A DNA stretch of 64,000 nt from Mycobacterium haemophilum DSM 44634 (GCF_000340435.2 NZ_CP011883.2:1150607-1214606); one strand, 5' to 3'. Shown: positions 42,311 to 51,410, counted from the stretch's first letter. Program-made: numbers and translations. The notes: generated by a model not told the origin, from the sequence alone.

Positions 42311-44023
42311 ATGACCAAGGCAGTTGACCTTGGCGGCGGTGCGCATCCGCTGCGCGACACCTTGTCGCAGCTGCGGCTGCGGGAGCTGCTGATCGAGGTC
42401 CAAGACCGGATCGAGCAAATCGTCGCGGGGCGCGACCGGCTGGACGGATTGGTCGAGGCCATGCTGGTCATCACCTCGGACCTCGACCTAGACGCCACGC
42501 TGCGCACCATCGTGCACACCGCCATCGAGCTCGTCGACGCACGCTATGGAGCACTGGGAGTGCGCGGGGAGGGACACGATCTCATCGAGTTCGTCTACGA
42601 GGGAATCGACGAGCCAACTCGTGAGTTGATCGGCCACCTGCCCGAGGGCCGCGGTGTGCTCGGGGTGTTGATCGACGATCCGAAACCGATCCGCTTGGAC
42701 GACATCGCGCAGCACCCGGCATCTGTGGGCTTTCCACCGAACCACCCCCCGATGCGTGCGTTCCTCGGTGTGCCGGTCCGGATTCGTGACGAGGTGTTCG
42801 GCAACCTGTATCTGACGGAGAAAACCAACGGACAATCGTTCACCGAGGACGACGAGGTGGTCGCTGAAGCGCTGGCCGCCGCTGCCGGGATCGCGATCGA
42901 AAACGCCCGCCTCTACGAGCAATCCAGGGCTCGGCAGTCCTGGATCGAGGCGACCCGTGATATCGCAACAGAGCTGCTGTCCGGTGCCGAGCCGGCGACC
43001 GTATTCCGGCTCATTGCCGAGGAAGCTTTGAAATTAACTGATGCGCAAGCGACTTTGGTTGCGGTCCCCGCTGACGACGACATGGCGTCGTCGGACGTTG
43101 GTGAACTTCAGGTCGCCGAGGTTGCTGGAAAGCCGGCACCGGTCGGTGCACCGGCGACGATACCGGTAAGGGGGACAGCGGTCGGACAGGCTTTCCTGGA
43201 CCGCATGCCACGGCGATTCGACGACCTGGACCTCGACATCGTGGAGGTTCGTTCCGGTCCGGCCCTGGTGCTGCCTCTTCGCGCCACCGGCAAGGTCGCC
43301 GGCGTGTTGGTTGCTCTTCGAGACAGTGGTGCAACGCCATTCAGGCAAGACGAAGAAGAAATGATGGCCGCCTTCGCCGACCAGGCAGCGCTCGCCTGGC
43401 AGCTGGCCACCTCGCAGCGCATGGCGCGCGAACTCGATATCCTCACCGACCGCGACCGCATCGCTCGAGACCTGCATGACCACGTCATCCAACGTCTGTT
43501 CGCGGTCGGGCTTGGTCTGCAAGGAACCATCCCGCGGGCCCGGTCACCCGAAGTGCAACAACGACTGTCAGAGTACGTCGACGACCTGCAAGCGGTGATC
43601 CAAGAGATCAGGACAACGATCTTCGATCTGCATGGACCAGCCTCGGGCATGACCCGGCTGCGCCAGCGGCTTAACGAGGCGATCGCCCAATTCTCGGACG
43701 GGGCGCTGCAAATCACGACCCAGTTCGTCGGACCGCTGTCGGCGGTCGATGCGACCCTGGCCGATCACGCTGAAGCCGTTGTCCGCGAAGCGGTCAGCAA
43801 CGCGGTACGACACGCCAACGCCACCACGCTCACCGTCACCGTCAAGGTCGAGGATGACTTGTTCATCGAAGTGGTTGACGACGGCCACGGTATCTCCGAA
43901 GGCGCCAAGCGTAGCGGCCTGACGAACCTGGATGAGCGTGCCCAGAAGGTTGGTGGCACGTTCACAGTTGACGGCGCCGCGACCGGCGGCACGGCACTGC
44001 GGTGGTCGGCCCCGTTGGCGTAA
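42311..44023 (+). CDS. DosS/DosT-family haem sensor histidine kinase, DosT-like
   Basis: A 570-residue kinase with two GAF domains. GAF-A has the proximal haem His145 (FPPNHPPMR) and distal Tyr167 (FGNLYLTEK). The dimerisation/phosphotransfer helix has His389 (ARDLHDHVIQRLF) and the HATPase domain has EAVVREAVSNAVRHANA and the G-box SGLTNLDERA. Blocks such as LRELLIEVQDRIEQIV, ALGVRG, LPEGRGVLG, PKPIRLDDI and VPVRIRDEVFGNLYLTEK follow DosT more closely than DosS. DosT is an orphan gene in M. tuberculosis; here it is in operon with dosR2. Confidence 0.92.
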   Translation: MTKAVDLGGGAHPLRDTLSQLRLRELLIEVQDRIEQIVAGRDRLDGLVEAMLVITSDLDLDATLRTIVHTAIELVDARYGALGVRGEGHDLIEFVYEGIDEPTRELIGHLPEGRGVLGVLIDDPKPIRLDDIAQHPASVGFPPNHPPMRAFLGVPVRIRDEVFGNLYLTEKTNGQSFTEDDEVVAEALAAAAGIAIENARLYEQSRARQSWIEATRDIATELLSGAEPATVFRLIAEEALKLTDAQATLVAVPADDDMASSDVGELQVAEVAGKPAPVGAPATIPVRGTAVGQAFLDRMPRRFDDLDLDIVEVRSGPALVLPLRATGKVAGVLVALRDSGATPFRQDEEEMMAAFADQAALAWQLATSQRMARELDILTDRDRIARDLHDHVIQRLFAVGLGLQGTIPRARSPEVQQRLSEYVDDLQAVIQEIRTTIFDLHGPASGMTRLRQRLNEAIAQFSDGALQITTQFVGPLSAVDATLADHAEAVVREAVSNAVRHANATTLTVTVKVEDDLFIEVVDDGHGISEGAKRSGLTNLDERAQKVGGTFTVDGAATGGTALRWSAPLA

Positions 44024-44033
44024 CGAGGGTGGC

Positions 44034-44927
44034 TCACGGGTTCGGTTCGCGCGCCACGATCACGGGCATCCGTGCCAACTGGGCAACGGTTTCGCTGACC
44101 GAGCCCACCAGCATTCCAGCGAATCCACCGCGGCCACGGCTGCCGACCACGATCAACTGGGCCTCGTCAGAGCGTTCGAGGAGCTGACGTGCCGGCTGAT
44201 CGCGCACCACGATACGGCGTGCCTGCACATCGGGGTACTCTTCTTGCCAGCCCGCCAGACGCTCGGCCAGTACCTGTTCGGCCATCGATTGTGTTGCTGG
44301 CCAATCGATCCCGGGCCACTCCGACACGTCGGCATCGCTCCACGCGTGCAGGGCAATCAGCCCCACGTGGCGGCGCGAGGCCTCGTCGAAGGCGATCGCG
44401 GTAGCGAACTCGGATGCCGACGAGCCGTCAATGCCCAGCAGTACTGGCGCCTGAGCCGGATGGGGTATCAACGGGTCTTCGTCGTGGATCACCGCGACGG
44501 GACAATGCGCGTGCCGGACTAACCCGGAACTGACCGAACCGAGCCGCCGCCCGTTCCATTTCCCGGGGCCACGGCTCCCGGTGACCACCATCTGCGCGTC
44601 TTTGGACAGGTCGACCAGCATGGGAACCGCTGACGACGCTAAGAGCTCGGTGCGAACCTCGGCGGGACCTCCGCGCTGGCAAGCCTCCTCAACGACCTTG
44701 GTTGCATCATCGAGCAGTCGGCGCCCGTGGTCCTGCTGCCATCGCGCCAGGCCTGGGGGCAACGGCAGATCCGACCAGGTCGCCACCTCGGGGGAAATCG
44801 CATGCACGAGCGTCAGCGGAACCTTTCGCAGTTCGGCATCGCATGCCGCCCAGTGGAGGGCCACCTTCGCCGCGGGCGAGTCGTCGACGCCGACCACGAC
44901 GCCCAAGTGCCTGTTGCCCGATAGCAT
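44034..44927 (-). CDS. Universal stress protein Rv2623-like (TB31.7)
   Basis: A 297-residue tandem Usp collinear with Rv2623: HLGVVVGVDDSPAAKVALHWAACDAELRKVPLTLVHAISPEVATWSDLPLPPGLARWQQDHGRRLLDD and IAFDEASRRHVGLIALHAWSDADVSEWPGIDWPATQSMAEQVLAERLAGWQEEYPDV. Both ATP loops are present. The M. tuberculosis protein binds ATP and slows growth during persistence. ATG 44927 follows AGGAGAA. It converges with the dosT-like gene with ten bases between stops. Confidence 0.93.
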   Translation of the reverse strand: MLSGNRHLGVVVGVDDSPAAKVALHWAACDAELRKVPLTLVHAISPEVATWSDLPLPPGLARWQQDHGRRLLDDATKVVEEACQRGGPAEVRTELLASSAVPMLVDLSKDAQMVVTGSRGPGKWNGRRLGSVSSGLVRHAHCPVAVIHDEDPLIPHPAQAPVLLGIDGSSASEFATAIAFDEASRRHVGLIALHAWSDADVSEWPGIDWPATQSMAEQVLAERLAGWQEEYPDVQARRIVVRDQPARQLLERSDEAQLIVVGSRGRGGFAGMLVGSVSETVAQLARMPVIVAREPNP

Positions 44928-44992
44928 GACTTCTCCTTTGCAGGTTGCGAAACCATTACCCGGCGATGGTAGGGAAGCTAGGCGCGCTGGCG

Positions 44993-45034
44993 CAGGAGGC
45001 GTTGGTCACCGGTCGAACGGCCATAGGACTCTGC
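44993..45034. promoter_or_regulatory. Pair of DosR-type boxes between the Rv2623-like and Rv3131-like genes
   Basis: Cores GAGGCGTTGGTCAC (44996-45009) and CGGCCATAGGACTC (45018-45031), spaced 22 bp, in a 268-bp divergent region. Confidence 0.72.
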
Positions 45035-45195
45035 GCCGAATCCGATGCGCTGGCCGGCAAGCTCGGTCACGTATGGAAGTCGACGTTGCTCGCGGTAGGA
45101 AGTCATCCGAACAGGGGTCTTTCGGCTCTCGCGGCTGCGCTCATGCTGCGCGACCCTGAACTCATGATGTTTGCTGACAGAACGTGGTGACTCCA

Positions 45196-46185
45196 ATGAG
45201 CACCCACTTCCCGGACCGCGGAACCCTCCACGCGGCCTTGTCGTTGGCCATCCGCGCGCCGTCAGTGCACAACACGCAGCCGTGGCGGTGGCGGGTGGGG
45301 AAGAAAAGTTTGCATCTATACGCCGACAGCAGACTGCAGCTGCCCAACACCGACCCTGACGGCCGCGACCTGATGTTGAGCTGCGGCATTGCCCTGCACC
45401 ACTGTGTGGTTGCGCTGGCGGCGCTCGGGTGGCAGTCGAAAATCCACCGGCTACCCAACCCCGACGAACCGGAACACCTTGCTGCCATTGAGGTTTACCG
45501 TCATCCTGCCAACGAGGTCGACATCATGCTGGCGGCTGCGATTCCGCGGCGGCGCACCGACCGGCGCCGTTACAGCTCATGGAGCGTACCGGCCCACTAC
45601 ATCGCCCTGATGGGTGCCCGGGCGGCGCGAGCTGGGGTAATGCTGCGGCAAATCGAATCACTACCGCGATTACAGCACATTGTGGCGCAAGCAGTTTGGC
45701 GACACGCGACCGACTACGACTACATGGCCGAGCTGACCACTTGGAGTGGACGCTACGCATCGCTCGCCGGTGTGCCGGCCCACAGCACACCACCGTCTGA
45801 CCCGACCGCTCCGTTGCCGCCGCGGCTGTTCGCGGGTCCCGTACTGGGGCAGCCACCCGGCGCCGACTCGGTTGACGACAATGCCGTCGTGTTGGCGCTG
45901 GGAACCAAGGACGACAGCACGCTGGCGCGGCTGCGTGCCGGCGAAGCCACCAGCCTGGTGCTGCTCAGCGCAACCGCGCTCGGTTTGGCGAGCTGCCCGG
46001 TCACCGAACCGCTGGAGATCGTCGAAACGCGCAACGCTGTGCAGGTCGAAGTTTTCGGAATCAGCGGGTTCCCTCAAGTGTTGCTGCGCATCGGCTGGGC
46101 GCCGGTCAACGCCGACCCGTTACCCTCGACTCCCCGTCGCCCGCTAGCGGACGTCGTTGAATCGCTGGACGGCTCCACAATGTGA
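45196..46185 (+). CDS. Rv3131-like nitroreductase-fold protein (Acg family)
   Basis: A 329-residue protein starting MSTHFPDRGTLHAALSLAIRAPSVHNTQPWRWRV and matching Rv3131 along its length (DPDGRDLMLSCGIALHHCVVALAALGWQ, AAIPRRRTDRR, LTTWSGRYASLAGVPA, ITEPLEI-like CPVTEPLEI, GWAPVNADPLPSTPRRPL). ATG 45196 matches the Rv3131 start; GTG 45184 is an upstream option. It is one of three Acg-family genes here and probably binds FMN; its substrate is unknown. Confidence 0.92.
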   Translation: MSTHFPDRGTLHAALSLAIRAPSVHNTQPWRWRVGKKSLHLYADSRLQLPNTDPDGRDLMLSCGIALHHCVVALAALGWQSKIHRLPNPDEPEHLAAIEVYRHPANEVDIMLAAAIPRRRTDRRRYSSWSVPAHYIALMGARAARAGVMLRQIESLPRLQHIVAQAVWRHATDYDYMAELTTWSGRYASLAGVPAHSTPPSDPTAPLPPRLFAGPVLGQPPGADSVDDNAVVLALGTKDDSTLARLRAGEATSLVLLSATALGLASCPVTEPLEIVETRNAVQVEVFGISGFPQVLLRIGWAPVNADPLPSTPRRPLADVVESLDGSTM

Positions 46186-46227
46186 CTACTGCGGCGACCA
46201 TTCAGGCTGAAATGGTTCGTATAAGGT

Positions 46228-46764
46228 TCAGGGCCAACCGATTCCGTCGGGTAAAATCTCAGCTAGATCCACTTCAAGATGCACCACACCGTTGCTGTAT
46301 TCGTTATGCCGCGGACGTAGTCCGGCGTCACGAAGCACCTTGAACATCAGGTCGTTCGTGGCCCAGATGTCGGCGACCAAGTGCAGAATTCCATTGGCTC
46401 GGGCAATCTGGGCCAGGCGGCGAAGCAAAGCGGTTCCCACGCCGCGCAGATGATCGTTGTGGGCCACGGCGATAGCAACCTCCGCTGTCGCCGGCTTACC
46501 GCAGACCACGTAGTTAGCGACACCGATCAACTTTCCGGATTCGAAAGCACCCAATGCATAGTCTTTGTCGTTGCATTCCGTGAGCTTGTGAGCCAAGGCT
46601 TTCAGATAGGCCGGATGCATCGTGAAGAACCGTAGGTAGAGCTCGCGGTCGGTGAGCGTGTCATGAAGTGCGATGACTGCGTCGAAATCCGCGTCGTTAA
46701 GCCGGCGCAACTGCACCGTAGTGCCATCACGCAGTGTCGGGGCGAATATGTCCTGATGTCGCAT
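46228..46764 (-). CDS. GNAT-family N-acetyltransferase
   Basis: A 178-residue GNAT protein (VQLRRLNDADFDAVIALHDTLTDRELYLRFF; acetyl-CoA loop NDHLRGVGTALLRRLAQIARANGI). The N-terminal block resembles the acetyltransferase part of the mycobacterial lysine acetylase Pat, but no cyclic-nucleotide domain is attached. It is coupled to the Rv2624c-like Usp gene (TAATG overlap). Since Usp proteins are known targets of mycobacterial lysine acetylation, it may modify its neighbour; this is inference. Confidence 0.87.
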   Translation of the reverse strand: MRHQDIFAPTLRDGTTVQLRRLNDADFDAVIALHDTLTDRELYLRFFTMHPAYLKALAHKLTECNDKDYALGAFESGKLIGVANYVVCGKPATAEVAIAVAHNDHLRGVGTALLRRLAQIARANGILHLVADIWATNDLMFKVLRDAGLRPRHNEYSNGVVHLEVDLAEILPDGIGWP

Positions 46765-47588
46765 TAATCACGTGTGATCAGAACCGAGCACTCGGCGTGC
46801 CCGAGGATGGGGTGGCTGCGCGGTCCGATGAGACGCGCGGTTTGATCGGCCTCGGCGCTGTCGATCACCGTGAGCTGTACTCGTCTATCGCTGACGGACA
46901 GAAAGTCGGCGATGCTGGTTCGGGTGGCGGCGGCATGGATGTGCACGCTGGGGTAGCGCTGACGCCACACCTGCACCAGCCGGTCCAGTTCGTCATAGGG
47001 CATCTCATCGAGGTCTTCTCGCCACACTCCAAGAGCAAGCAGCGGCGCGTGACGGAGCTGGGCTTCTTCCATCGCCTGCTGGACAACGTTGTCGTTGCCG
47101 GGTGAATCATTGACGGCGACCACAATCCAGCCGTTGTCAGGCTCCGGGTGCCGGTGCTGGCGGATAATAGCGACCGGGCAATTCGCGGACTCCGCGAGCT
47201 CTGCGGCGGTGGAACCGAGTATCGCGCGGGCGACGCGTCCGATTCCCACCGAGCCGACGCAGATCATGTCGGCGTGGCGGGATTCGGCGATAAGCGTCGT
47301 CGAAGGACTGCCCCGCAGCATCATGGTTTCAACCTTGACGGGCTTTCCGATTGCTGCCACCGCAGCAGCGGCTGTGCGCAGCGCTGTCTCCCCATTTTCG
47401 ACTTCTATCGACATATTGCCCACCGACGAGGGCGGGGCCGGTTCGACCTGCTCGGGGATGACGTGGATGAGGCACAGCGGGAGCTCTCGGCTGACGGCTT
47501 CATCGATTGCCCATTCCGCGGCTGCGATCGCAGCCTGCGAGCCGTCGATGCCAACGACCACGGATCGAGCGGGGTATGTGCTGTTCAT
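46764..47588 (-). CDS. Universal stress protein Rv2624c-like
   Basis: A 274-residue Usp (SVVVGIDGSQAAIAAAEWAIDEAVSRELPLCLIHVI, RHADMICVGSVGIGRVARAILGSTAAELAESANCPVAIIR, NDSPGNDNVVQQAMEEAQLRHAPLLALG, RLIGPRSHPILGHAECSVLITRD), collinear with Rv2624c. The first domain has the intact ATP loop, the second does not. A DosR-type box pair lies 70-105 bp upstream, and the GNAT gene follows in the same operon. Confidence 0.92.
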   Translation of the reverse strand: MNSTYPARSVVVGIDGSQAAIAAAEWAIDEAVSRELPLCLIHVIPEQVEPAPPSSVGNMSIEVENGETALRTAAAAVAAIGKPVKVETMMLRGSPSTTLIAESRHADMICVGSVGIGRVARAILGSTAAELAESANCPVAIIRQHRHPEPDNGWIVVAVNDSPGNDNVVQQAMEEAQLRHAPLLALGVWREDLDEMPYDELDRLVQVWRQRYPSVHIHAAATRTSIADFLSVSDRRVQLTVIDSAEADQTARLIGPRSHPILGHAECSVLITRD

Positions 47589-47655
47589 CAGTTCGGTCCC
47601 TTGGTGCGTGCTGTCCGACGGTGTCGACGTTATTTGTTCAGCAGCGGTTATTGGG

Positions 47656-47696
47656 AGGAGCCGTAAGTCCCCAGCGCACGGCCATAAGTCCCCAGC
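47656..47696. promoter_or_regulatory. Pair of DosR-type boxes upstream of the Rv2624c-like gene
   Basis: Plus-strand cores GAGCCGTAAGTCCC (47659-47672) and CGGCCATAAGTCCC (47680-47693), spaced 21 bp, between the Rv2624c-like start and the end of dosS. Confidence 0.8.
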
Positions 47697-47825
47697 ACGC
47701 CGAGCGCAAATGCTGCGACGGAGTCAGCTGATCGATCTCTGTCGTCGGGGAGGATGTCAATTGAAAACTGGTGGGCCGCAAGGATGCCCGTCACCGTGGC
47801 GCGCTAGCAAGCTGCAGTGCGTGCG

Positions 47826-49541
47826 CTACGGCGACTGCAGTGGCGCTGACCAGCGCAACAGCGTGCCGTCGCCCGGTGAGCTTTCGACAACGAACGCACC
47901 GCCGAGCTGTTCGGCACGTTGATGTAGGTTCGTCAAACCGCTACCGGTGATTTCGTCAGGCATTCCGCAGCCATTGTCAAGCACCTCGATGCATAGGTCG
48001 TTTTCAACCATGACCTGCACGGTCAGGGTCGTGGCGTGCGCATGGCGGACGGCGTTGCTGACCGCTTCGCGCACAATGGCTTCAGCGTGATCGGCCAGCA
48101 CGGCATCGACGGCCGACAGCGGCCCCAGGTATTGGACGCTGATGTGCAGCCCGGAGTCGGAGAATTGGGTGACTGCGTCGTCGAGTCGTTGCCGAAGCCC
48201 GGTGATTCCAGATGACGTACCATGCAGGTCGAAGATGGTGGTCCGGATCTCTCCGATGACGGCCTGCAGATCGCCCACAGCATCCGAGAGTCGTTGCTGC
48301 ACCTCGGGATAGCGGGCCCGCGGGATAGTTCCCTGCAACGCCAGGCCCACGGCGAACAGCCGCTGGATCACGTGGTCGTGCAGATCGCGGGCAATCCGGT
48401 CGCGTTCGGTGAGCACGTCGAGTTCGCGCATTCGGCGCTGCGAGATAGCCAACTGCCAGGCCAACGCCGCCTGATCGGTGAACGCGGCCATCATGTCGAG
48501 TTGTTCGTCGCTGAAGGAGGCCGAACCGCGGTGGCGTGCCACGACCACGACACCGGCGACGGCATCGGCGCTCCGCAGCGGCAGGATCAGCGCCGGCCCG
48601 CCGTCGACAGTGTCCAACTGGTCGACCCGTCGTGGGGCGCCGGTCTTGAAGACATCGCCGACTGATGTGCCCGCAAGCGCAATGCTCTGCTCGGCGGCGT
48701 TCGCGCAGCCAACCGTTTCGATCACCAACAGTTCCGCCAGATCGGTCGCCGGGGCGACATCGTCGGCCCGAATGGCCACCCAGGCGACGTCGGCGTCGAT
48801 CAGCTTGACTGCCTCTTCGACGATCAGCCGGAACACCTTCGCCGGTTCGGCCTCGGACAACAACTCGGTGGCGATGTCGCGGGTGGCCTCGATCCATGAC
48901 TGCCGAGTCCGGGCTTGCTGGTAGAGCCGGGCATTGTCGATCGCGATGCCGGCCGCGGCGGCCAATGCCTGGACCAGTACCTCATCGTCCTCGGTGAACG
49001 GTTGCCCATCGGCCTTCTTTGCCAGATAGAGGTTGCCGGAGACCCCGCCGCGGATGCGAATCGGCACCCCGAGGAAAGTCCGCATCGGCGGATGGTTCGG
49101 CGGGAAGCCCACCGAGGCGGGGTGCGCGGCGATGTTGTCCAGCCGAAGGGGGTTGGGGTCGTCCATGAGTAGGCCCACCACACCGCGGCCTTCGGGAAAT
49201 CGGCCGATCCGCTGGACGGTTTCCTCGTCGATGCCCTCGTATACGAACTTCACCACCTGCTTGGCCTGGTCGTGTACCCCCAAGGCGCCGTATCGGGCGT
49301 CGACGAGGTTGGTGGCGGTGTGCACGATGGTACGCAGGGTGCTGTCCAGTTCCAGGCCGGAGGTGACCGCCAACATCGCTTCTACCAGCCCGTCGAGGCG
49401 GTCACGACCTTCGACGATCTGCTCGACCCGGTCTTGAACTTCGACAAGGAGCTCGTGCAGTCGCAACTGAGACAGGGTGTCGCGCAGCCTGCTGCCTATG
49501 GACCCGCTGGCGGCGATCCCGTGTCGACCGTCGCTATCCAT
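47826..49541 (-). CDS. dosS: Haem sensor histidine kinase DosS
   Basis: A 571-residue DosS from ATG 49541 (an adjacent ATG at 49544 is equivalent), overlapping the dosR stop. GAF-A has His150 (FPPNHPPMR) and Tyr172 (GNLYLAKK), the haem ligand and distal residue. The kinase has RDLHDHVIQRLFAVGLALQGTIP with the phospho-His, and EAIVREAVSNAVRHAHA plus SGLTNLHQRAEQLGG in the ATPase. DosS senses redox state, NO and CO and phosphorylates DosR. The longer frame to 49634 lies inside dosR and is not used. LHELLVEVQDRVEQIVEGRD matches Rv3132c rather than DosT. Confidence 0.94.
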   Translation of the reverse strand: MDSDGRHGIAASGSIGSRLRDTLSQLRLHELLVEVQDRVEQIVEGRDRLDGLVEAMLAVTSGLELDSTLRTIVHTATNLVDARYGALGVHDQAKQVVKFVYEGIDEETVQRIGRFPEGRGVVGLLMDDPNPLRLDNIAAHPASVGFPPNHPPMRTFLGVPIRIRGGVSGNLYLAKKADGQPFTEDDEVLVQALAAAAGIAIDNARLYQQARTRQSWIEATRDIATELLSEAEPAKVFRLIVEEAVKLIDADVAWVAIRADDVAPATDLAELLVIETVGCANAAEQSIALAGTSVGDVFKTGAPRRVDQLDTVDGGPALILPLRSADAVAGVVVVARHRGSASFSDEQLDMMAAFTDQAALAWQLAISQRRMRELDVLTERDRIARDLHDHVIQRLFAVGLALQGTIPRARYPEVQQRLSDAVGDLQAVIGEIRTTIFDLHGTSSGITGLRQRLDDAVTQFSDSGLHISVQYLGPLSAVDAVLADHAEAIVREAVSNAVRHAHATTLTVQVMVENDLCIEVLDNGCGMPDEITGSGLTNLHQRAEQLGGAFVVESSPGDGTLLRWSAPLQSP

Positions 49542-50184
49542 CATCGCTTTGTGGTAGCCGCTGTAGTTTGGTTGCGAATACCGCGGCCTGCGTTCGACGT
49601 TCCATCCCCAGCTTGGCCAGTAGCCGGGAGACATAGTTCTTCACCGTCTTTTCGGCCAGGAACATCCGGTCGGCGATCTGCTTGTTGGTCATTCCGTCGC
49701 TCAATAGTCTCAGCAGAGTGCGTTCCTGGTCGGTCAGGCATGACAACGGGTCCGACTTCTCGGCCGCTCTGCGCAGTTTCGCCATCAGCGCGGCCGCAGC
49801 CCGATTGTCGAGCAGCGACCGCCCTGCCCCGACTTCTTTGATAGCGCTGGCCAACTCCATCCCTTTGATGTCTTTGACGACATAGCCGCTGGCGCCGGCG
49901 AGAATTGCGTCTAACATCGCCTCGTCCGACGTGAACGACGTCAGCATCAGGCAACGTAGTTCGGGCACATGGGACAGCAGATCACGGCAAAGCTCGATGC
50001 CGTTGCCGTCCGGCAACCGGACGTCGAGCACCGCGACGTCTGGGCGCAGCGCAGGAATCCGGGCCATCGCCCCGGCGACCGAGCCTGCCTCGCCAACGAC
50101 GTCGAGTTCGGGGTCTGCTCTGAGCAAGTCGATCAAACCGCGGCGTACCACCTCGTGATCGTCGACCAAGAAGACCCTAACCAT
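49534..50184 (-). CDS. dosR: Dormancy response regulator DosR (DevR)
   Basis: A 216-residue response regulator collinear with Rv3133c. It has Asp54 (AVLDVRLPDGNGIELCRDLL), the switch LTSFTSDEAMLDAILAGASGYVVKDIKGMEL, and the LuxR-type helix-turn-helix NKQIADRMFLAEKTVKNYVSRLLAKLGMERRTQAAVFATKL. It is encoded 30 bp after the Rv3134c-like gene and overlaps dosS, as in M. tuberculosis. It is the likely activator of the box-bearing promoters across the window. Neighbours and details (GRSLLDNRAAAALMAKL) make this the classical copy. Confidence 0.96.
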   Translation of the reverse strand: MVRVFLVDDHEVVRRGLIDLLRADPELDVVGEAGSVAGAMARIPALRPDVAVLDVRLPDGNGIELCRDLLSHVPELRCLMLTSFTSDEAMLDAILAGASGYVVKDIKGMELASAIKEVGAGRSLLDNRAAAALMAKLRRAAEKSDPLSCLTDQERTLLRLLSDGMTNKQIADRMFLAEKTVKNYVSRLLAKLGMERRTQAAVFATKLQRLPQSDDG

Positions 50185-50214
50185 GGCAGCCGCTCCTGGG
50201 ATACACCGAAATCC

Positions 50215-51042
50215 CTATAAGTGGTTCTGACGCACGGTAAGGACAGAGCATCCGTCGCTGCCTGCCTGTAATTCGCAAGCTTGGCCGCCGGAGCCGGAAA
50301 CGAAAAGCTGGACCGACTCTGCATTTTCGGTGAGGTATCGGCAAATGCTGCCGCGGACTGTCACTGGCTTGACGTCCACGTCCGGATACAGCCGCCGCCA
50401 TGGCGAGATCCGACGATCCAGGTGCGCTTGCACCAAACGACTTTCGTCAGGCAGGTCGTCTGGGGTCTCTGCTCGCCACGAGGCGACGACACACAGCGGC
50501 GCTGCGCGCAGTCGCGCTTCTTCGAAAGCGTGTCGCAGCACCAGAGGGTGGTCCGCCTCAGCAACAATGCTGCCGGGTTCGGGGTTTGTCGGCCAGCGCA
50601 GTGGCGGGCGGATCACGGCCACCGGACACCGGGACCACGCGGTTAAGCCCGCCGCGACCGAGCCCATGCCATGGCATGCGTGTTTCATTCCGATTGACCC
50701 GACGCACACCATGACCGCCGATCGCGACTGGCCGATCAGTTCGCGAAGTGGCGTTCCCGACATGATCTCGGCTTCGATCTTCACCGGTTCGCTGGTGGCC
50801 TGGACGGCCCGCTGAGCGTTATACAACGCTGCACGGGCAGCAGCGAATTGACGGTGATCCGCGTCGACGCCGCACAAATCTGCCGGATCGATGACGTACA
50901 CCAGGCGTAGCGGGATGTCGCGGCTGATGGCTTCGTCGACGGCCCATATGGCCGCGTTATTCGCCGCTCGTGATCCGTCGATGCCGACGACGATCGACGG
51001 GGCTGACGAAACGTCACGCATCGTGGACTCCTGTGTGAACAC
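50215..51042 (-). CDS. Universal stress protein Rv3134c-like, first gene of the dosR operon
   Basis: A 275-residue Usp matching Rv3134c (SIVVGIDGSRAANNAAIWAVDEAISRDIPLRLVYVIDPADL, GQSRSAVMVCVGSIG, LRHAFEEARLRAAPLCVVASWRAETPDD, RRISPWRRLYPDVDVKPVTVRGS, CSVLTVRQNHL). Start is GTG or ATG near 51042; ATGCGTGACG at 51018 is a second option, and a ribosome-like GGAGTCC lies before it. It is cotranscribed with dosR and dosS in M. tuberculosis from promoters inside and before it. Confidence 0.92.
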   Translation of the reverse strand: MFTQESTMRDVSSAPSIVVGIDGSRAANNAAIWAVDEAISRDIPLRLVYVIDPADLCGVDADHRQFAAARAALYNAQRAVQATSEPVKIEAEIMSGTPLRELIGQSRSAVMVCVGSIGMKHACHGMGSVAAGLTAWSRCPVAVIRPPLRWPTNPEPGSIVAEADHPLVLRHAFEEARLRAAPLCVVASWRAETPDDLPDESRLVQAHLDRRISPWRRLYPDVDVKPVTVRGSICRYLTENAESVQLFVSGSGGQACELQAGSDGCSVLTVRQNHL

Positions 51043-51083
51043 CTATTGCTGAGTCGTACGTTAGGTGCGGCTGCCGGCGTCTC

Positions 51084-51125
51084 CCAGGGCCATCGGTCAC
51101 TAGTTTCCGGTGTCATTGGTCTGTC
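51084..51125. promoter_or_regulatory. Pair of DosR-type boxes upstream of the Rv3134c-like/dosR/dosS operon
   Basis: Plus-strand cores GGGCCATCGGTCAC (51087-51100) and GGTGTCATTGGTCT (51109-51122), spaced 22 bp; a further TTTGGTCC half lies at 51126-51133. They stand between the dosR operon and the norB remnant, so they once may have driven both. Confidence 0.72.
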
Positions 51126-51233
51126 TTTGGTCCGCCGGGGCGACCGTGGCGGGCGGCATCAGTGCCGAATTCGGCGTGTCACCCGGGCGGGACGAGTTAA
51201 ATACTCCTGGCGAATTGGCGAAGGGATCACGGC

Positions 51234-51410
51234 ATGGAACCTAAGGCAGCACAACCGCGGCACCCGATGGCAGCAACCGCGCAACCGCTGATCGGCAAAG
51301 GCTGGGTTCAGGGCGTGGCCTTGGTGATGATCTTCGGATTCTTGGTGATGGGTGCTGGCCCACCGGGAAGACCTCAAGCAACGGGCGATGGCACGCGAAG
51401 CCGAGGCTGA
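51234..51410 (+). pseudogene. Remnant of norB (quinol nitric-oxide reductase) 5' end
   Basis: A 58-codon frame from ATG 51234 with an AAGGGATC site. Codons 20-40 read LIGKGWVQGVALVMIFGFLVMG, which looks like the start of the first membrane helix of quinol-dependent NorB; the family normally continues with a LAYRTY block. Instead homology stops at about 51352 and the frame runs into slipin sequence out of frame until TGA 51410. The full gene would be over 700 codons. The match is from memory of the family, so a search is needed to settle it. Confidence 0.55.

Noticed and set aside
44945..45190. An 81-codon plus-strand frame between the Rv2623-like and Rv3131-like genes
   Set aside because: It spans both DosR-type boxes of this promoter and has no recognisable family pattern.
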